Shown piece by piece: positions 49,076 to 57,059 of a stretch of 64,000 nt of DNA (positions are counted from its first letter, which is position 1; the number at the start of each line of letters is the position of its first letter). Source of the stretch: Microbacterium sp. MYb72 (GTDB lineage: Bacteria > Actinomycetota > Actinomycetes > Actinomycetales > Microbacteriaceae); NCBI RefSeq assembly GCF_002979415.1, contig NZ_PCOT01000021.1, positions 1 to 64,000 of the forward strand. The letters run 5' to 3'. The position numbers were made by a program, and so were the translations under genes. A model generated the notes under the pieces. That model was given only the letters and a program-made list of their open reading frames with translations, ran no database searches and had not been told where the DNA came from.

Positions 49076-49993
49076 TCAGACCAGACCCTGCTCCTTCAGC
49101 CAGGCCTTCGCGATGTCGGCCGACGACTTCTGGTCGACCGTGCTCTGCACGTTGAGGGCGACGAGCTCGTCGGCGGTGAGCTTGGCGCTGATCGCGTTGA
49201 GCACCTTCGACACCTTGTCGGAGATGTCGCTCGACACGATCGGCACGACGTTGGAGGCGAGGATCATGTTCTTCGGATCCTCCAGCGCCACGATGTCCTT
49301 CGTCTGGAAGGCCGGGTCGGCGGTGTAGATGTCGGCGACCTGGATCTCGCCCGCGAGCAGCGACTCGAGCGTCGTCGGACCGGTGGCCGAGAAGTCGAGG
49401 CTCACGCCGTAGATCTCCTTGGCCGCGGCGGGGCCGTAGGGGCGCTGCTCGAACTCGGGCGCGGCGCCGACCGTGACCGGCGTCGTGACCTTCGAGAGGT
49501 CGGCGATCGTCTTCAGACCGTGCTCCTCGGCGAAGCTCTTGAGCACGGTGTAGGTGTCCTGATCGGACGCCTCCGCGTAGTCGAGAGCGGTGAGACCCTT
49601 GGGCAGCGCCTCCTTCAGAGCGGCGTACACGTCATCAGGGTTGGTGACGTCGGCGCCCTTGTCGAGGTACTCCAGCAGGCTGCCGGTGTACTCGGGGAAG
49701 ACGTTGATCGCCCCCGACTCGACCTCGGGCATGTAGGCGTCGCGCTGACCGATGTTGAGCTTCTTCTCGACCGTGAAGCCTGCATCCTCGAGCGCCTGGG
49801 CGTAGATCTCGGCGATGATCTCGTTGGAGTAGTACGCCTGCGAGCCGACGACGATCGTGTCGCCGCTCCCGCCGGAGCTGGACTCGGACGGGGTGTCGAG
49901 CGGGTTGCTCGATCCGCACGCCGAGAGGGCGAGTGCGGCGGCGGCGACCAGGCCGACCGCGAAGGCTGTGCGCGTGCGTCGTGCTGTGAACAT
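49076..49993 (-). CDS. Osmolyte ABC transporter substrate-binding lipoprotein (OpuC type)
   Basis: 305 residues from the ATG at 49993 (GAGGAAG upstream). Lipobox LSAC (Cys26), then the OpuAC domain: DTIVVGSQAYYSNEIIAEIYAQALEDAGF, GAINVFPEYTGSLLEYLDKG, and LLAGEIQVADIYTADPAFQ. This resembles the OpuCC/ProX-like subgroup, which takes betaine, choline or carnitine. It is the last of four genes, after two permeases and the ATPase, and was clearly annotated as distinct from the ProX homologue at 15304-16233, which has a different fold order. Confidence 0.93.
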   Translation of the reverse strand: MFTARRTRTAFAVGLVAAAALALSACGSSNPLDTPSESSSGGSGDTIVVGSQAYYSNEIIAEIYAQALEDAGFTVEKKLNIGQRDAYMPEVESGAINVFPEYTGSLLEYLDKGADVTNPDDVYAALKEALPKGLTALDYAEASDQDTYTVLKSFAEEHGLKTIADLSKVTTPVTVGAAPEFEQRPYGPAAAKEIYGVSLDFSATGPTTLESLLAGEIQVADIYTADPAFQTKDIVALEDPKNMILASNVVPIVSSDISDKVSKVLNAISAKLTADELVALNVQSTVDQKSSADIAKAWLKEQGLV

Positions 49994-50042
49994 GACTTCC
50001 TCTTCTCTGGGACTTCTGGGGTGTCGAGTGCTGTGGACGGAT

Positions 50043-50765
50043 TCAGGCGGTGGCGGATGCCGCGACCGGCGCGGCGGCACGGCGGCGAGCCGGTCGACCG
50101 GTGCGCAGGCCGCGCGGAACGGCCGCGTGCTGTGCGGACGCGAGGAGCAGATCGACCAGGAGCGCCAGGACGGCGACGATGATCGCCCCGCCGAGCACCT
50201 GGTCGAAGCGGCGCAGCGGGATGCCCTGGATGATCGGCCAGCCGAGGCCGCCGAGATTGACGTACGCCGCGATGGTGACGGTCGCGATGACCTGCAGCAG
50301 CGCCGAGCGGATGCCGCCGACCAGGAGGGGAAGGCCGAGCGGAACCTCGACCTTGAAGAAGATCTGCCACTCCGTCATGCCCATCGCCCGTGCCGCGTCG
50401 ATCACGCGACGGTCGATCGCCTCGAGCCCGGTGTACGCACCGGCGAGGAGCGAGGGGATCGCCAGCAGCACGAAGGTGATGACGGCCGCCTCCGGCACGT
50501 GGAGCACGCCGAGGAGCAGGACGAGCAGCACCATGAGTCCGAACGCGGGGATGGCGCGGGCCGCCCCCGAGACGGCGACCGCGATCTCGCGGCCCTTTCC
50601 GGTGTGGCCGATGAGCCAGCCCGCGGGCAGCGCGATCGCGGCGGCGATCAGCACGGAGACGAGCGTGAGGGCGAGATGCTGGCCGAGGAGCACGGGCAGC
50701 GCGTACCGCCCCTGCCACTGCTCGGGGGCGAACATCCAGGCGATGGCCTCGGCGAAGAGGTTCAT
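50043..50765 (-). CDS. Osmolyte ABC transporter permease (OpuCD type)
   Basis: 240 residues from the ATG at 50765. Five to six membrane helices with AIPAFGLMVLLVLLLG and the coupling loop DAARAMGMTEWQIFFKVEVPLGLPLLVGGIRSALLQVIATVTIAAYV, very typical of OpuCB/OpuCD. The C-terminus is a basic Ala/Arg-rich tail of about 30 residues. The start overlaps the stop of the other permease gene. Confidence 0.94.
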   Translation of the reverse strand: MNLFAEAIAWMFAPEQWQGRYALPVLLGQHLALTLVSVLIAAAIALPAGWLIGHTGKGREIAVAVSGAARAIPAFGLMVLLVLLLGVLHVPEAAVITFVLLAIPSLLAGAYTGLEAIDRRVIDAARAMGMTEWQIFFKVEVPLGLPLLVGGIRSALLQVIATVTIAAYVNLGGLGWPIIQGIPLRRFDQVLGGAIIVAVLALLVDLLLASAQHAAVPRGLRTGRPARRRAAAPVAASATA

Positions 50766-51451
50766 GCGGCGGCCCTCGTGGTGACGGCGCGGGCGGTCGT
50801 CGCCCGCGAAGAGGCGGAGCTCGCGCGGGTCCACGGCATGAGAGCCCTGCCGATGAGCAGCAGGATCAGGTCGATCACCAGGGCGATCACCACGACCGCG
50901 ATGACGCCGGCGAACACCTCGGCGATGATGCGCCGTTCGAGACCGTTCGTGAAGAGATAGCCGAGGTTCGTCACGCCAATCAGGATGCCGACTGTCGCGA
51001 GCGAGATCGTGCTGACCGCGGTGACCCGGAGCCCCGCGAGGATCACCGGCCCCGCGAGCGGGAACTCCACGGCCCAGAACCTGCGGAACGGCCCGTACCC
51101 GATGGCCGTCGCCGCCTGTCGCACGTCGTCGTCGACGGAGTCGAGGCCGTCGGACACCGCACGGACGAGGATCGCGACCGCGTAGATCGTGAGCGCGATC
51201 ACGAGGTTGGTCGGGCTGGTGGCGAGGTACCCGAACGCCGCGGGCATGAGGATCAGCAGTGCAAGAGAGGGGATCGTGTAGAGCAGGCCCGTGAGCACGA
51301 TGATCGGCCCCCGCACCAGCCGATACCGCCACGCCACCCATCCCAGCGGGAGCGACAGCGCGAAGCCGAGCAGGATCGGGATGATGCTCTGGCGCAGGTG
51401 ATCGACCGTGAGCTCGAGGATCAGGCCGAGGTTGTCGACGATCCAGTTCAC
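50762..51451 (-). CDS. Osmolyte ABC transporter permease (OpuCB type)
   Basis: 229 residues from a GTG overlapping the ATPase stop (GTGA). It starts MNWIVDNLGLILELTVDHLRQSIIPILLGFALSLPLG and contains the IPSLALLILMP segment and the coupling loop DDVRQAATAIGYGPFRRFWAVEFPLAGPVILAGLRVTAVSTISLATVG, both hallmarks of OpuCB. The two different permeases form the heterodimeric pore of the importer. Confidence 0.94.
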   Translation of the reverse strand: MNWIVDNLGLILELTVDHLRQSIIPILLGFALSLPLGWVAWRYRLVRGPIIVLTGLLYTIPSLALLILMPAAFGYLATSPTNLVIALTIYAVAILVRAVSDGLDSVDDDVRQAATAIGYGPFRRFWAVEFPLAGPVILAGLRVTAVSTISLATVGILIGVTNLGYLFTNGLERRIIAEVFAGVIAVVVIALVIDLILLLIGRALMPWTRASSASSRATTARAVTTRAAA

Positions 51452-52314
51452 GGGGCCCCCGCCCCCTCGGCGGGCTCGGGCGCGGGGAGGCCCGCGGCAT
51501 CCGATCCGACGATCGCACCCTGCGTTCGCCCCTCGGAGTCGACGACGACCGTGCCGCGCGGAGTCTGCTTGAGGTGCAGCGCACGATGCCCGCGGTCGGC
51601 GCCGATGAAGGCGGAGACGAAGTCGTCTGCGGGGTTCTCGATGATCTCGCTCGGGCTGCCCACCTGCACGATGCGCGCGCCCTTGTCGAGGATGACGACC
51701 TGATCGCCGAGCAGGAACGCCTCGTCGATGTCGTGCGTGACGAAGACGACCGTCTTGTCGAGCTCGCGCTGCAGCCGGATCGTCTCCTGCTGGAGGTCGG
51801 CGCGGACGATCGGGTCGACGGCGCCGAAGGGCTCGTCCATCAGGAGGATGTTCGGGTCGGCCGCGAGCCCGCGGGCGACGCCGACGCGCTGCTGCTGGCC
51901 GCCGGAGAGCTGGCTCGGGTACCGGTCGGCGAGAGCGCGGTCGAGTCCGACCGTGTCGAGCAGCTCCCTCGCGCGCTCGTGTGCAGCCTTGCGGGCGACG
52001 CCGTTGAGCCGCAGCACCGTCGCCACGTTGTCGATCACGCTGAAGTGCGGCATGAGGCCCGAGTTCTGCATCACGTAGCCGATGCTCCGCCGCAGGGCCA
52101 CGGGGTCGCCGCCGAGCACGCTGACGCCGTCGATCTCGACCTCGCCCGACGTGGGCTCGACCATGCGGTTGATCATGCGCAGCAGCGTCGTCTTGCCGCA
52201 TCCGGACGATCCGACGAACACCGTGGTCTTGCGCGACGGCAGCACGAGGCTGAAGTCGTTCACGGCGAGAGTGCCGTCGGGGAATCTCTTGGTGACGTTG
52301 CGGAACTCGATCAC
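51448..52314 (-). CDS. Osmolyte ABC transporter ATP-binding protein (OpuCA type)
   Basis: 288 residues. Walker A GSSGCGKTTLL near residue 35, signature LSGGQQQRVGVARGLA, Walker B ILLMDEPFGAVDP and H-loop VFVTHDIDEAFLLGD. The C-terminal 50 residues are short and contain only a rudimentary region (LKQTPRGTVVVDSEGRTQGAIVG) where other OpuCA proteins carry CBS domains, so regulation may differ from the CBS-containing ProV at 17176-18513. First gene of the four-gene operon. Confidence 0.94.
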   Translation of the reverse strand: MIEFRNVTKRFPDGTLAVNDFSLVLPSRKTTVFVGSSGCGKTTLLRMINRMVEPTSGEVEIDGVSVLGGDPVALRRSIGYVMQNSGLMPHFSVIDNVATVLRLNGVARKAAHERARELLDTVGLDRALADRYPSQLSGGQQQRVGVARGLAADPNILLMDEPFGAVDPIVRADLQQETIRLQRELDKTVVFVTHDIDEAFLLGDQVVILDKGARIVQVGSPSEIIENPADDFVSAFIGADRGHRALHLKQTPRGTVVVDSEGRTQGAIVGSDAAGLPAPEPAEGAGAP

Positions 52315-52351
52315 GACGTTCTCCAGTCGGGGGTGCGCGCGACGTGCGCGA

Positions 52352-52654
52352 TCAGGGTGCGACCTCGACGCCCGGCGCGAAGGCGACGTAGCCGGAGAAG
52401 TCCTTGCCGACTCGGTCGAAGGCGGTCGGATACGGATGCGGGTAGGACCATGCGAGGTCGGCGTGCAGCTCGCCGCCGGCCTGCACCGAGTAGTACTGGC
52501 ACACGCCCTTCCACGGGCAGGTGTACGGGGTGGGGCTCTCCACGAGCGCCCCCTCGACGACGGATGCCGGCGGGAAGTACCAGTTGCCCTCGATGCGGAT
52601 GAGATCGCTCTCGTCGGCCTCGGCGATGACGGTTCCTGCGAGTACAGCCTTCAT
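52352..52654 (-). CDS. DUF427 family protein
   Basis: 100 residues; ATG preceded by GAGGCAGG. The sequence MKAVLAGTVIAEADESDLIRIEGNWYFPPASV, followed by TPYTCPWKGVCQYYSVQAGG and DLAWSYPHPYPTAFDRVGKDFSGYVAF, matches DUF427 throughout. The conserved Cys-Pro-Trp-Lys-Gly stretch is diagnostic. The function of the family is unknown. It lies 37 bases upstream of the osmolyte ATPase gene on the same strand and could be co-transcribed, although no functional link is known. No gene is seen between it and the oxidoreductase (52655-52911). Confidence 0.93.
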   Translation of the reverse strand: MKAVLAGTVIAEADESDLIRIEGNWYFPPASVVEGALVESPTPYTCPWKGVCQYYSVQAGGELHADLAWSYPHPYPTAFDRVGKDFSGYVAFAPGVEVAP

Positions 52655-52911
52655 GGTCCTGCCTCCTCGGATGTGGTTTCGAGCGTATAAGAGGTCACGG
52701 ACATCAGGGCCGGGATCGCCCGGAGTCCGTCAATGTGCGACACATTCCCGCACCTGTTCGGAGCCGCGGCTCGATCGGATTGCCTGCGCGGAACCCGGAT
52801 GCCGGTCGCATCCGCGCGGTTTCCGCCGACGAAACGCACCGCCGGCCGACATTCCGCAGCCGATGCGCGCACCGCACTCATGCCGACTCCCCGTTCACGC
52901 CGTCACCTCGT

Positions 52912-54345
52912 TCACGCCGACTCCCTGCCGTAGCCCTCCAGCAGCCGCAGCCAGACTTCGCTGATCGTCGGATAGGCCGGCACCGCGTGCCACAGCCGCG
53001 CGATCGGCACCTCGCCGACCACCGCGAGCGTGGCGGTCTGCACGAGCTCCGCCACCTCGGGCCCGACGAACGTCGCGCCGACCACGACATCCCGCTCCGT
53101 ATCGATCACGAGCCGGGCCTGCCCCGCGAAGCCGTCTTCGTACAGGCCGGCACCGGCGACCCAGCCGAGGTCGTAGTCCACGACGCGGATCGGGAGACCG
53201 GCATCCTGCGCCGCCTTCTCCGTCAGTCCGACCGAGGCGACCTCGGGGATCGAGAACGTCACCTGCGGCGCGGCCGCGTGGTCCGCCGTGGCGACATGGC
53301 GACCCCAGGGGGCGTCGTCGACCTCGCCGCCGAGCGCGCGCGCCGCGATCACGTCTCCGGCGGCGCGCGCCTGGTACTTGCCCTGGTGCGTGAGCAGCAC
53401 GCGCCCGTTCACGTCGCCGACCGCGTACAGCCAGTCGACCCCCGGCACGCGCAGGGTGTCGTCGACAGCGATCCACTTCCCCGGTTCGAGCCCGACCGTC
53501 TCCAGTCCGATGTCGTCGCTGCGCGGGGACCGCCCCGTCGCCACCAGGACCTCGGATACCGTCACGGTCGAGCCGTCGGACAGCTCGACCCGCACCCCCT
53601 CCTCGTCGCGCCGCACCGACGACGTGCCCGTCGACAGGCGCACGTCGACGCCGAGCTCCTTCAGGCCGGCGGCGACCCGCTCTCCGGCGAAGGGCTCCAT
53701 CCCGCCCAGCAGCCCGCCGCGGGCGACGAGGGTGACCGTCGAGCCGAGGGCCGCGTAGGCGGTCGCCATCTCCACCGCGACGACCCCGCCGCCGATGACC
53801 GCGAGCGACTCCGGCAGCTCCTTCGCGCTGGTGGCCTCGCGGCTCGTCCACGGCGCCGACTCGGCGAGTCCGTCGATGGGAGGGACGACGGCATCCGATC
53901 CGGTGCTGATCGCGACGGCGTGCCGGGCGTGGAGCACGCGCTCGGTTCCATCGGCATCCGTCACCGTCACCTCTCGCTCACCCGTCAGGCGGCCGTGACC
54001 GCGCGCCAGGTCGATGTGCGCCGACTCGAGCCAGCGCACCTGGCCGTCGTCAGACCAGTTGCTGGTGAAGGAGTCGCGGCGGGCGAACACGGCGGCGACG
54101 TCGAGCTCTCCGGTGACGGCCTCGGCGGCGCCTCCGACGTGCCGGGCGGCCCGCAGCGCCTGCGCCGAGCGCAGCAGCGCCTTCGAGGGCATGCACGCCC
54201 AGTAGGAGCACTCGCCTCCCACGAGCTCGCTCTCCACGATGATCGCGGTGAGACCGCCCTGCACGGCGCGGTCGGCGACGTTCTCGCCGACCGGACCTCC
54301 GCCCAGGACGATCAGGTCGTACTCGTCGGTCTTCTCAGCAGTCAT
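52912..54345 (-). CDS. NAD(P)/FAD-dependent pyridine nucleotide-disulfide oxidoreductase
   Basis: 477 residues from the ATG at 54345 (GGAGAGG upstream). The FAD Rossmann motif is DLIVLGGGPVGENVA. The redox-active disulfide is Cys46/Cys51 in GGECSYWACMPSKALLR, a CxxxxC as in lipoamide dehydrogenase and mercuric reductase but with an unusual SYWA core. NAD(P)-binding is LAVIGGGVVAVEMATAYAALG, and the C-terminal interface has the His-Glu pair in WHAVPAYPTISEVW. The substrate is uncertain; dihydrolipoamide, mycothione-type or quinone reduction are possibilities. Confidence 0.93.
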   Translation of the reverse strand: MTAEKTDEYDLIVLGGGPVGENVADRAVQGGLTAIIVESELVGGECSYWACMPSKALLRSAQALRAARHVGGAAEAVTGELDVAAVFARRDSFTSNWSDDGQVRWLESAHIDLARGHGRLTGEREVTVTDADGTERVLHARHAVAISTGSDAVVPPIDGLAESAPWTSREATSAKELPESLAVIGGGVVAVEMATAYAALGSTVTLVARGGLLGGMEPFAGERVAAGLKELGVDVRLSTGTSSVRRDEEGVRVELSDGSTVTVSEVLVATGRSPRSDDIGLETVGLEPGKWIAVDDTLRVPGVDWLYAVGDVNGRVLLTHQGKYQARAAGDVIAARALGGEVDDAPWGRHVATADHAAAPQVTFSIPEVASVGLTEKAAQDAGLPIRVVDYDLGWVAGAGLYEDGFAGQARLVIDTERDVVVGATFVGPEVAELVQTATLAVVGEVPIARLWHAVPAYPTISEVWLRLLEGYGRESA

Positions 54346-54419
54346 GCGTCGCACCTCTCCGTCGCCCAGTCTTGCTCAAGAGCAACGCGGAGTCACGGGG
54401 GTCTTGTTCCGCCCGCCCG

Positions 54420-54501
54420 CCAGAACTCCGGAGATCCGTCAGGTTCGGTGGCCCGTGCGTGCGCCCCGCCCCTGAACCGCGGTGCTTCTCCGGAGTTCTG
54501 G
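54420..54501. repeat. 82-base palindromic element, intergenic copy
   Basis: Ends CCAGAACTCCGGAGA (54420-54434) and TCTCCGGAGTTCTGG (54487-54501), the same termini and same length as the copy inside the methyltransferase gene at 19847-19928. It lies in the 271-base gap between the oxidoreductase start (54345) and the MFS gene end (54617). The remainder of the gap shows no gene. Confidence 0.8.
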
Positions 54502-54616
54502 CGGATGCCGCCGCGAACAGAGCCCGAACGAACAGGTGACCGCCGCGAAAAGGCGTCCACGGCGAACACGCATCTGGGCGGCCGAGGCGACCGCGGTAAA
54601 CAGGGCCCCGCGCCGG

Positions 54617-55999
54617 TCAGCCCGCCGACACCTCCCGCGGCGCGAGCCGGGGAGCCAGCACCGCCGCGGCCAGGCCGATCGCCGCGGCCAGCGCGAACAC
54701 CGCGGTGAACGGGTCGGCGACCGCCGCCGTTCCGGCGAACAGCACCCCCGTGAGCGCGAGCGCGAGCGCGCTGCCGAACGAGTCGGAGACGGTCATGGCC
54801 GCGCTGTTGAACCCCTGGTCCTCGGTCGAGGACATCCCGAGGGTCAGCGCGCTGCTCCGCGGACTCATGAGACCCATGCCGGCGCCCGCCACGATCCAGG
54901 CGACGACGATCACGATCGCCTCCGCCCTGAGCGCCGTCGCGACGAGCGACACCCCCACCCCGGCGAAGACCAGGGCGGTGCCGATCCGCACCGCCACGAC
55001 GCTGTCCAGGCGCGCGCCCATGCGTCCCTGGACCGTCGCCGCGATCGACCACGCGAGGGCGCCGCCGGTCAGGGAGAGGCCGGCGATCGTCGGCGAGAGC
55101 CCGTAGCGATCCATGAGCAGGTAGGGGATGTAGATCTGCGCGCCGAAGTACGCCGCCGCGGTGAGTCCTCGCACCAGGATCACCGACGGGAGTCCTCGGC
55201 GAGCCCGCAGCGCCCCTGCCGGCAGCAGCGGGCGGACGGCGATCAGCGCCACGACGACGGCCGCCGCGGCGAGCGCCGGTCCCGCGCCGGGGACGTCTCC
55301 GAGCAGGTTGAGGCCGAGCACGGCGAGAGCGGCCAGCAGCGACCATCCGAGCCGACCGAACGCCCAGGGAGTCGCCGCGTCGCCGCTCCGGGCGAGACCG
55401 CGGAGCGCCGGCACGACCATGAGGAGAGCGACGAGCACCAGCACCACGACGCCGAGGAACACCCAGTGCCAGCTCCACAGCTCGGTGACCGCGCCCGCGA
55501 CGGACGGCCCGATCAGCGAGGGGATGACCCAGGCGGCGGCGAAGCCGGCGAAGATCGCGGGATGCAGGTCACGGGGGTAGACCTTCGCGACGACGACGTA
55601 CAGCGCCACCATGAGTCCGCCGCTGCCGAGGCCCTGCGCGAAGCGGCCGACCACCAGGACCGCCATGCTGGGGGCGAGCCCGGCGACGAGGAGTCCGGCG
55701 ACGAAGACCGCCACCGAGGTGTACAGGGGCTCGACCGGTCCTCGGCGATCCGCCCAGTTGCCCGCGACGACCATTCCGATCACGCCCGTGGCGAGGGGGC
55801 CGGCGAAGGCGAGGGCGTAGAGCCGCTCGCCGTCGAGCTCGGCGCTCACGGTGGGCATCACCGTCGTGACGGCCAGGGACTCGAACGCCCCGAGGAAGAC
55901 GAGCGCGCACGCGCCGATGGTGATCCAGAGGTACGCGCCGCTCATGATGCCGGGGGCGGCGGCCTTGGCGGTCGACACCCCTCCCGTGTCGAAGGTCAT
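54617..55999 (-). CDS. MFS transporter (drug efflux type)
   Basis: 460 residues with fourteen likely membrane helices. The loop 2-3 motif is GNWADRRGPVEPLY; other conserved pieces are RFAQGLGSGGLMVALYVVVAKVYPRDLHP (motif of the DHA2 type) and GMGLMSPRSSALTLGMS. It is preceded by a SoxR/MerR-type promoter with a 19-base spacer whose predicted start coincides with the ATG. Induction by redox-cycling or dye-like compounds is inferred from that operator. Confidence 0.92.
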   Translation of the reverse strand: MTFDTGGVSTAKAAAPGIMSGAYLWITIGACALVFLGAFESLAVTTVMPTVSAELDGERLYALAFAGPLATGVIGMVVAGNWADRRGPVEPLYTSVAVFVAGLLVAGLAPSMAVLVVGRFAQGLGSGGLMVALYVVVAKVYPRDLHPAIFAGFAAAWVIPSLIGPSVAGAVTELWSWHWVFLGVVVLVLVALLMVVPALRGLARSGDAATPWAFGRLGWSLLAALAVLGLNLLGDVPGAGPALAAAAVVVALIAVRPLLPAGALRARRGLPSVILVRGLTAAAYFGAQIYIPYLLMDRYGLSPTIAGLSLTGGALAWSIAATVQGRMGARLDSVVAVRIGTALVFAGVGVSLVATALRAEAIVIVVAWIVAGAGMGLMSPRSSALTLGMSSTEDQGFNSAAMTVSDSFGSALALALTGVLFAGTAAVADPFTAVFALAAAIGLAAAVLAPRLAPREVSAG

Positions 56000-56006
56000 G
56001 GGTTCG

Positions 56007-56037
56007 ACGCTAGAACCTCAACATTGGTTGAGGTCAA
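56007..56037 (-). promoter_or_regulatory. SoxR-type operator and promoter of the MFS gene
   Basis: CCTCAAC (56016-56022), ATTG, GTTGAGG (56027-56033) is a perfect 7+4+7 dyad, close to the known SoxR box CCTCAAG/CTTGAGG. On the minus strand -35 TTGACC (56037-56032) and -10 TAGCGT (56012-56007) are 19 bases apart, the spacing of MerR/SoxR-activated promoters. The start would fall at about the ATG (55999). The cognate regulator is not in the window. Confidence 0.78.
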
Positions 56038-56111
56038 GCACGGGATGCTCGGCACGTCGGCGCGCCCGCGCAACCGATACATTGGAGTCTTTGCCGATGA
56101 GGAGTTACCCG

Positions 56112-56852
56112 ATGGATTGCGTACTGGCGGAGACGGGCACCGAGCCCAGTCTCCTTCTTCTGATCGTGGGCGTCGTGGCCGCCGTGACCGGAGCCGTCCT
56201 GCTTCTCCGACGGAGGGGCCCGCGTCTCGTTCGGAGCACCTTCGCCCTCGGCGCGATCCTGCTGGGAGCAGCGGCCTTCACGGGGCTCGCCGCCGAGCCC
56301 GCGTCCGCGGCCGCGGACTGCCCTCCCGCACAGTCGCAGGCGCAGACGCCGGCACCGGCGGAGACGCCGTCACCCTCGCCGTCGCCGTCCGAGACGCCGA
56401 TCACGCCCCTCGTGATCGACGGCGAGGTCACCGCCGCAGTGGTCCAGACGTTCGACCAGGCCAGCGGAGTGTCGACGCTCGACTACACGGGATCCTTCGG
56501 ACCGAGCGCCGCATCCACCGCCGCCATCCCCGCGGGGTCGACCGTGGAGTTCACGATCGTCAACCATGAGATCAACGGTGACCTGGGTACGGGCAGCGGG
56601 GCGATCGACCCTCGCCTCACCTGCACCCCTTCGTCCCTCCCCACGTCGCTGAACGCGGGAGGGGTCTTCGAGGAGACCATCGTCGTGTCCTGCCAGACCA
56701 CCGCGGCTCTGAACCCCGGGGACGCCCCCGCGGGCATCTCCCTGAGGGTGAGCCCCAGCCACAGCGGGTCGATCACGTCCGCCGTGGTGACCCTGCCCGG
56801 CGACGCCGACGCCACGAACAACACCCGCAGCCAGACGGTCGTCGGCCCCTGA
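56112..56852 (+). CDS. Surface protein with N-terminal LAETG-like sorting motif and two membrane segments
   Basis: About 246 residues from the ATG at 56112, whose ribosome site (GAGGAG, seven bases away) includes an earlier ATG at 56097. Residues 5-9 are LAETG, followed by a hydrophobic segment (about 13-35) and RRRGPRLVR, exactly the layout of a sortase signal but placed at the N-terminus. A second hydrophobic stretch (about 47-66) ends in an AxA-type site. A Pro/Ser linker (SPSPSPSETP) then leads to a beta-rich domain (about 95-246) with two cysteines (LTCTPS, VSCQTT). The function is unknown; the sorting motif may be decayed or unusual. Confidence 0.75.
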   Translation: MDCVLAETGTEPSLLLLIVGVVAAVTGAVLLLRRRGPRLVRSTFALGAILLGAAAFTGLAAEPASAAADCPPAQSQAQTPAPAETPSPSPSPSETPITPLVIDGEVTAAVVQTFDQASGVSTLDYTGSFGPSAASTAAIPAGSTVEFTIVNHEINGDLGTGSGAIDPRLTCTPSSLPTSLNAGGVFEETIVVSCQTTAALNPGDAPAGISLRVSPSHSGSITSAVVTLPGDADATNNTRSQTVVGP

Positions 56853-56975
56853 ACCGCCCGTCCCGGTGAGCGCAGAGCGCGGGGTCGCGGCGATCGCCTC
56901 GGCCCCGTGCTGACCTGCCGAGGACGCTGCCTGAGCACGCTCCACAGCCGCACGCACGTCGCCCCTGACGACGCG

Positions 56976-57059
56976 GTGCTCACTCCGCACGCGGCATCAG
57001 CGCACAGGGCGACACCCTTCGACGAGACAGCGCTCACTCCGCGCGCGACCTCAGCGCAC
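56976..57059. repeat. 84-base element built from two 30-base direct repeats
   Basis: Units at 56976-57005 and 57030-57059 both have the core CTCACTCCG and the end TCAGCGCAC and agree at 26 of 30 positions; each unit is itself weakly palindromic (GCGCT/AGCGC). The second unit covers the stop codon of the lactonase gene (57051-57053). The total span of 84 bases equals the element at 103-186. Confidence 0.6.
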
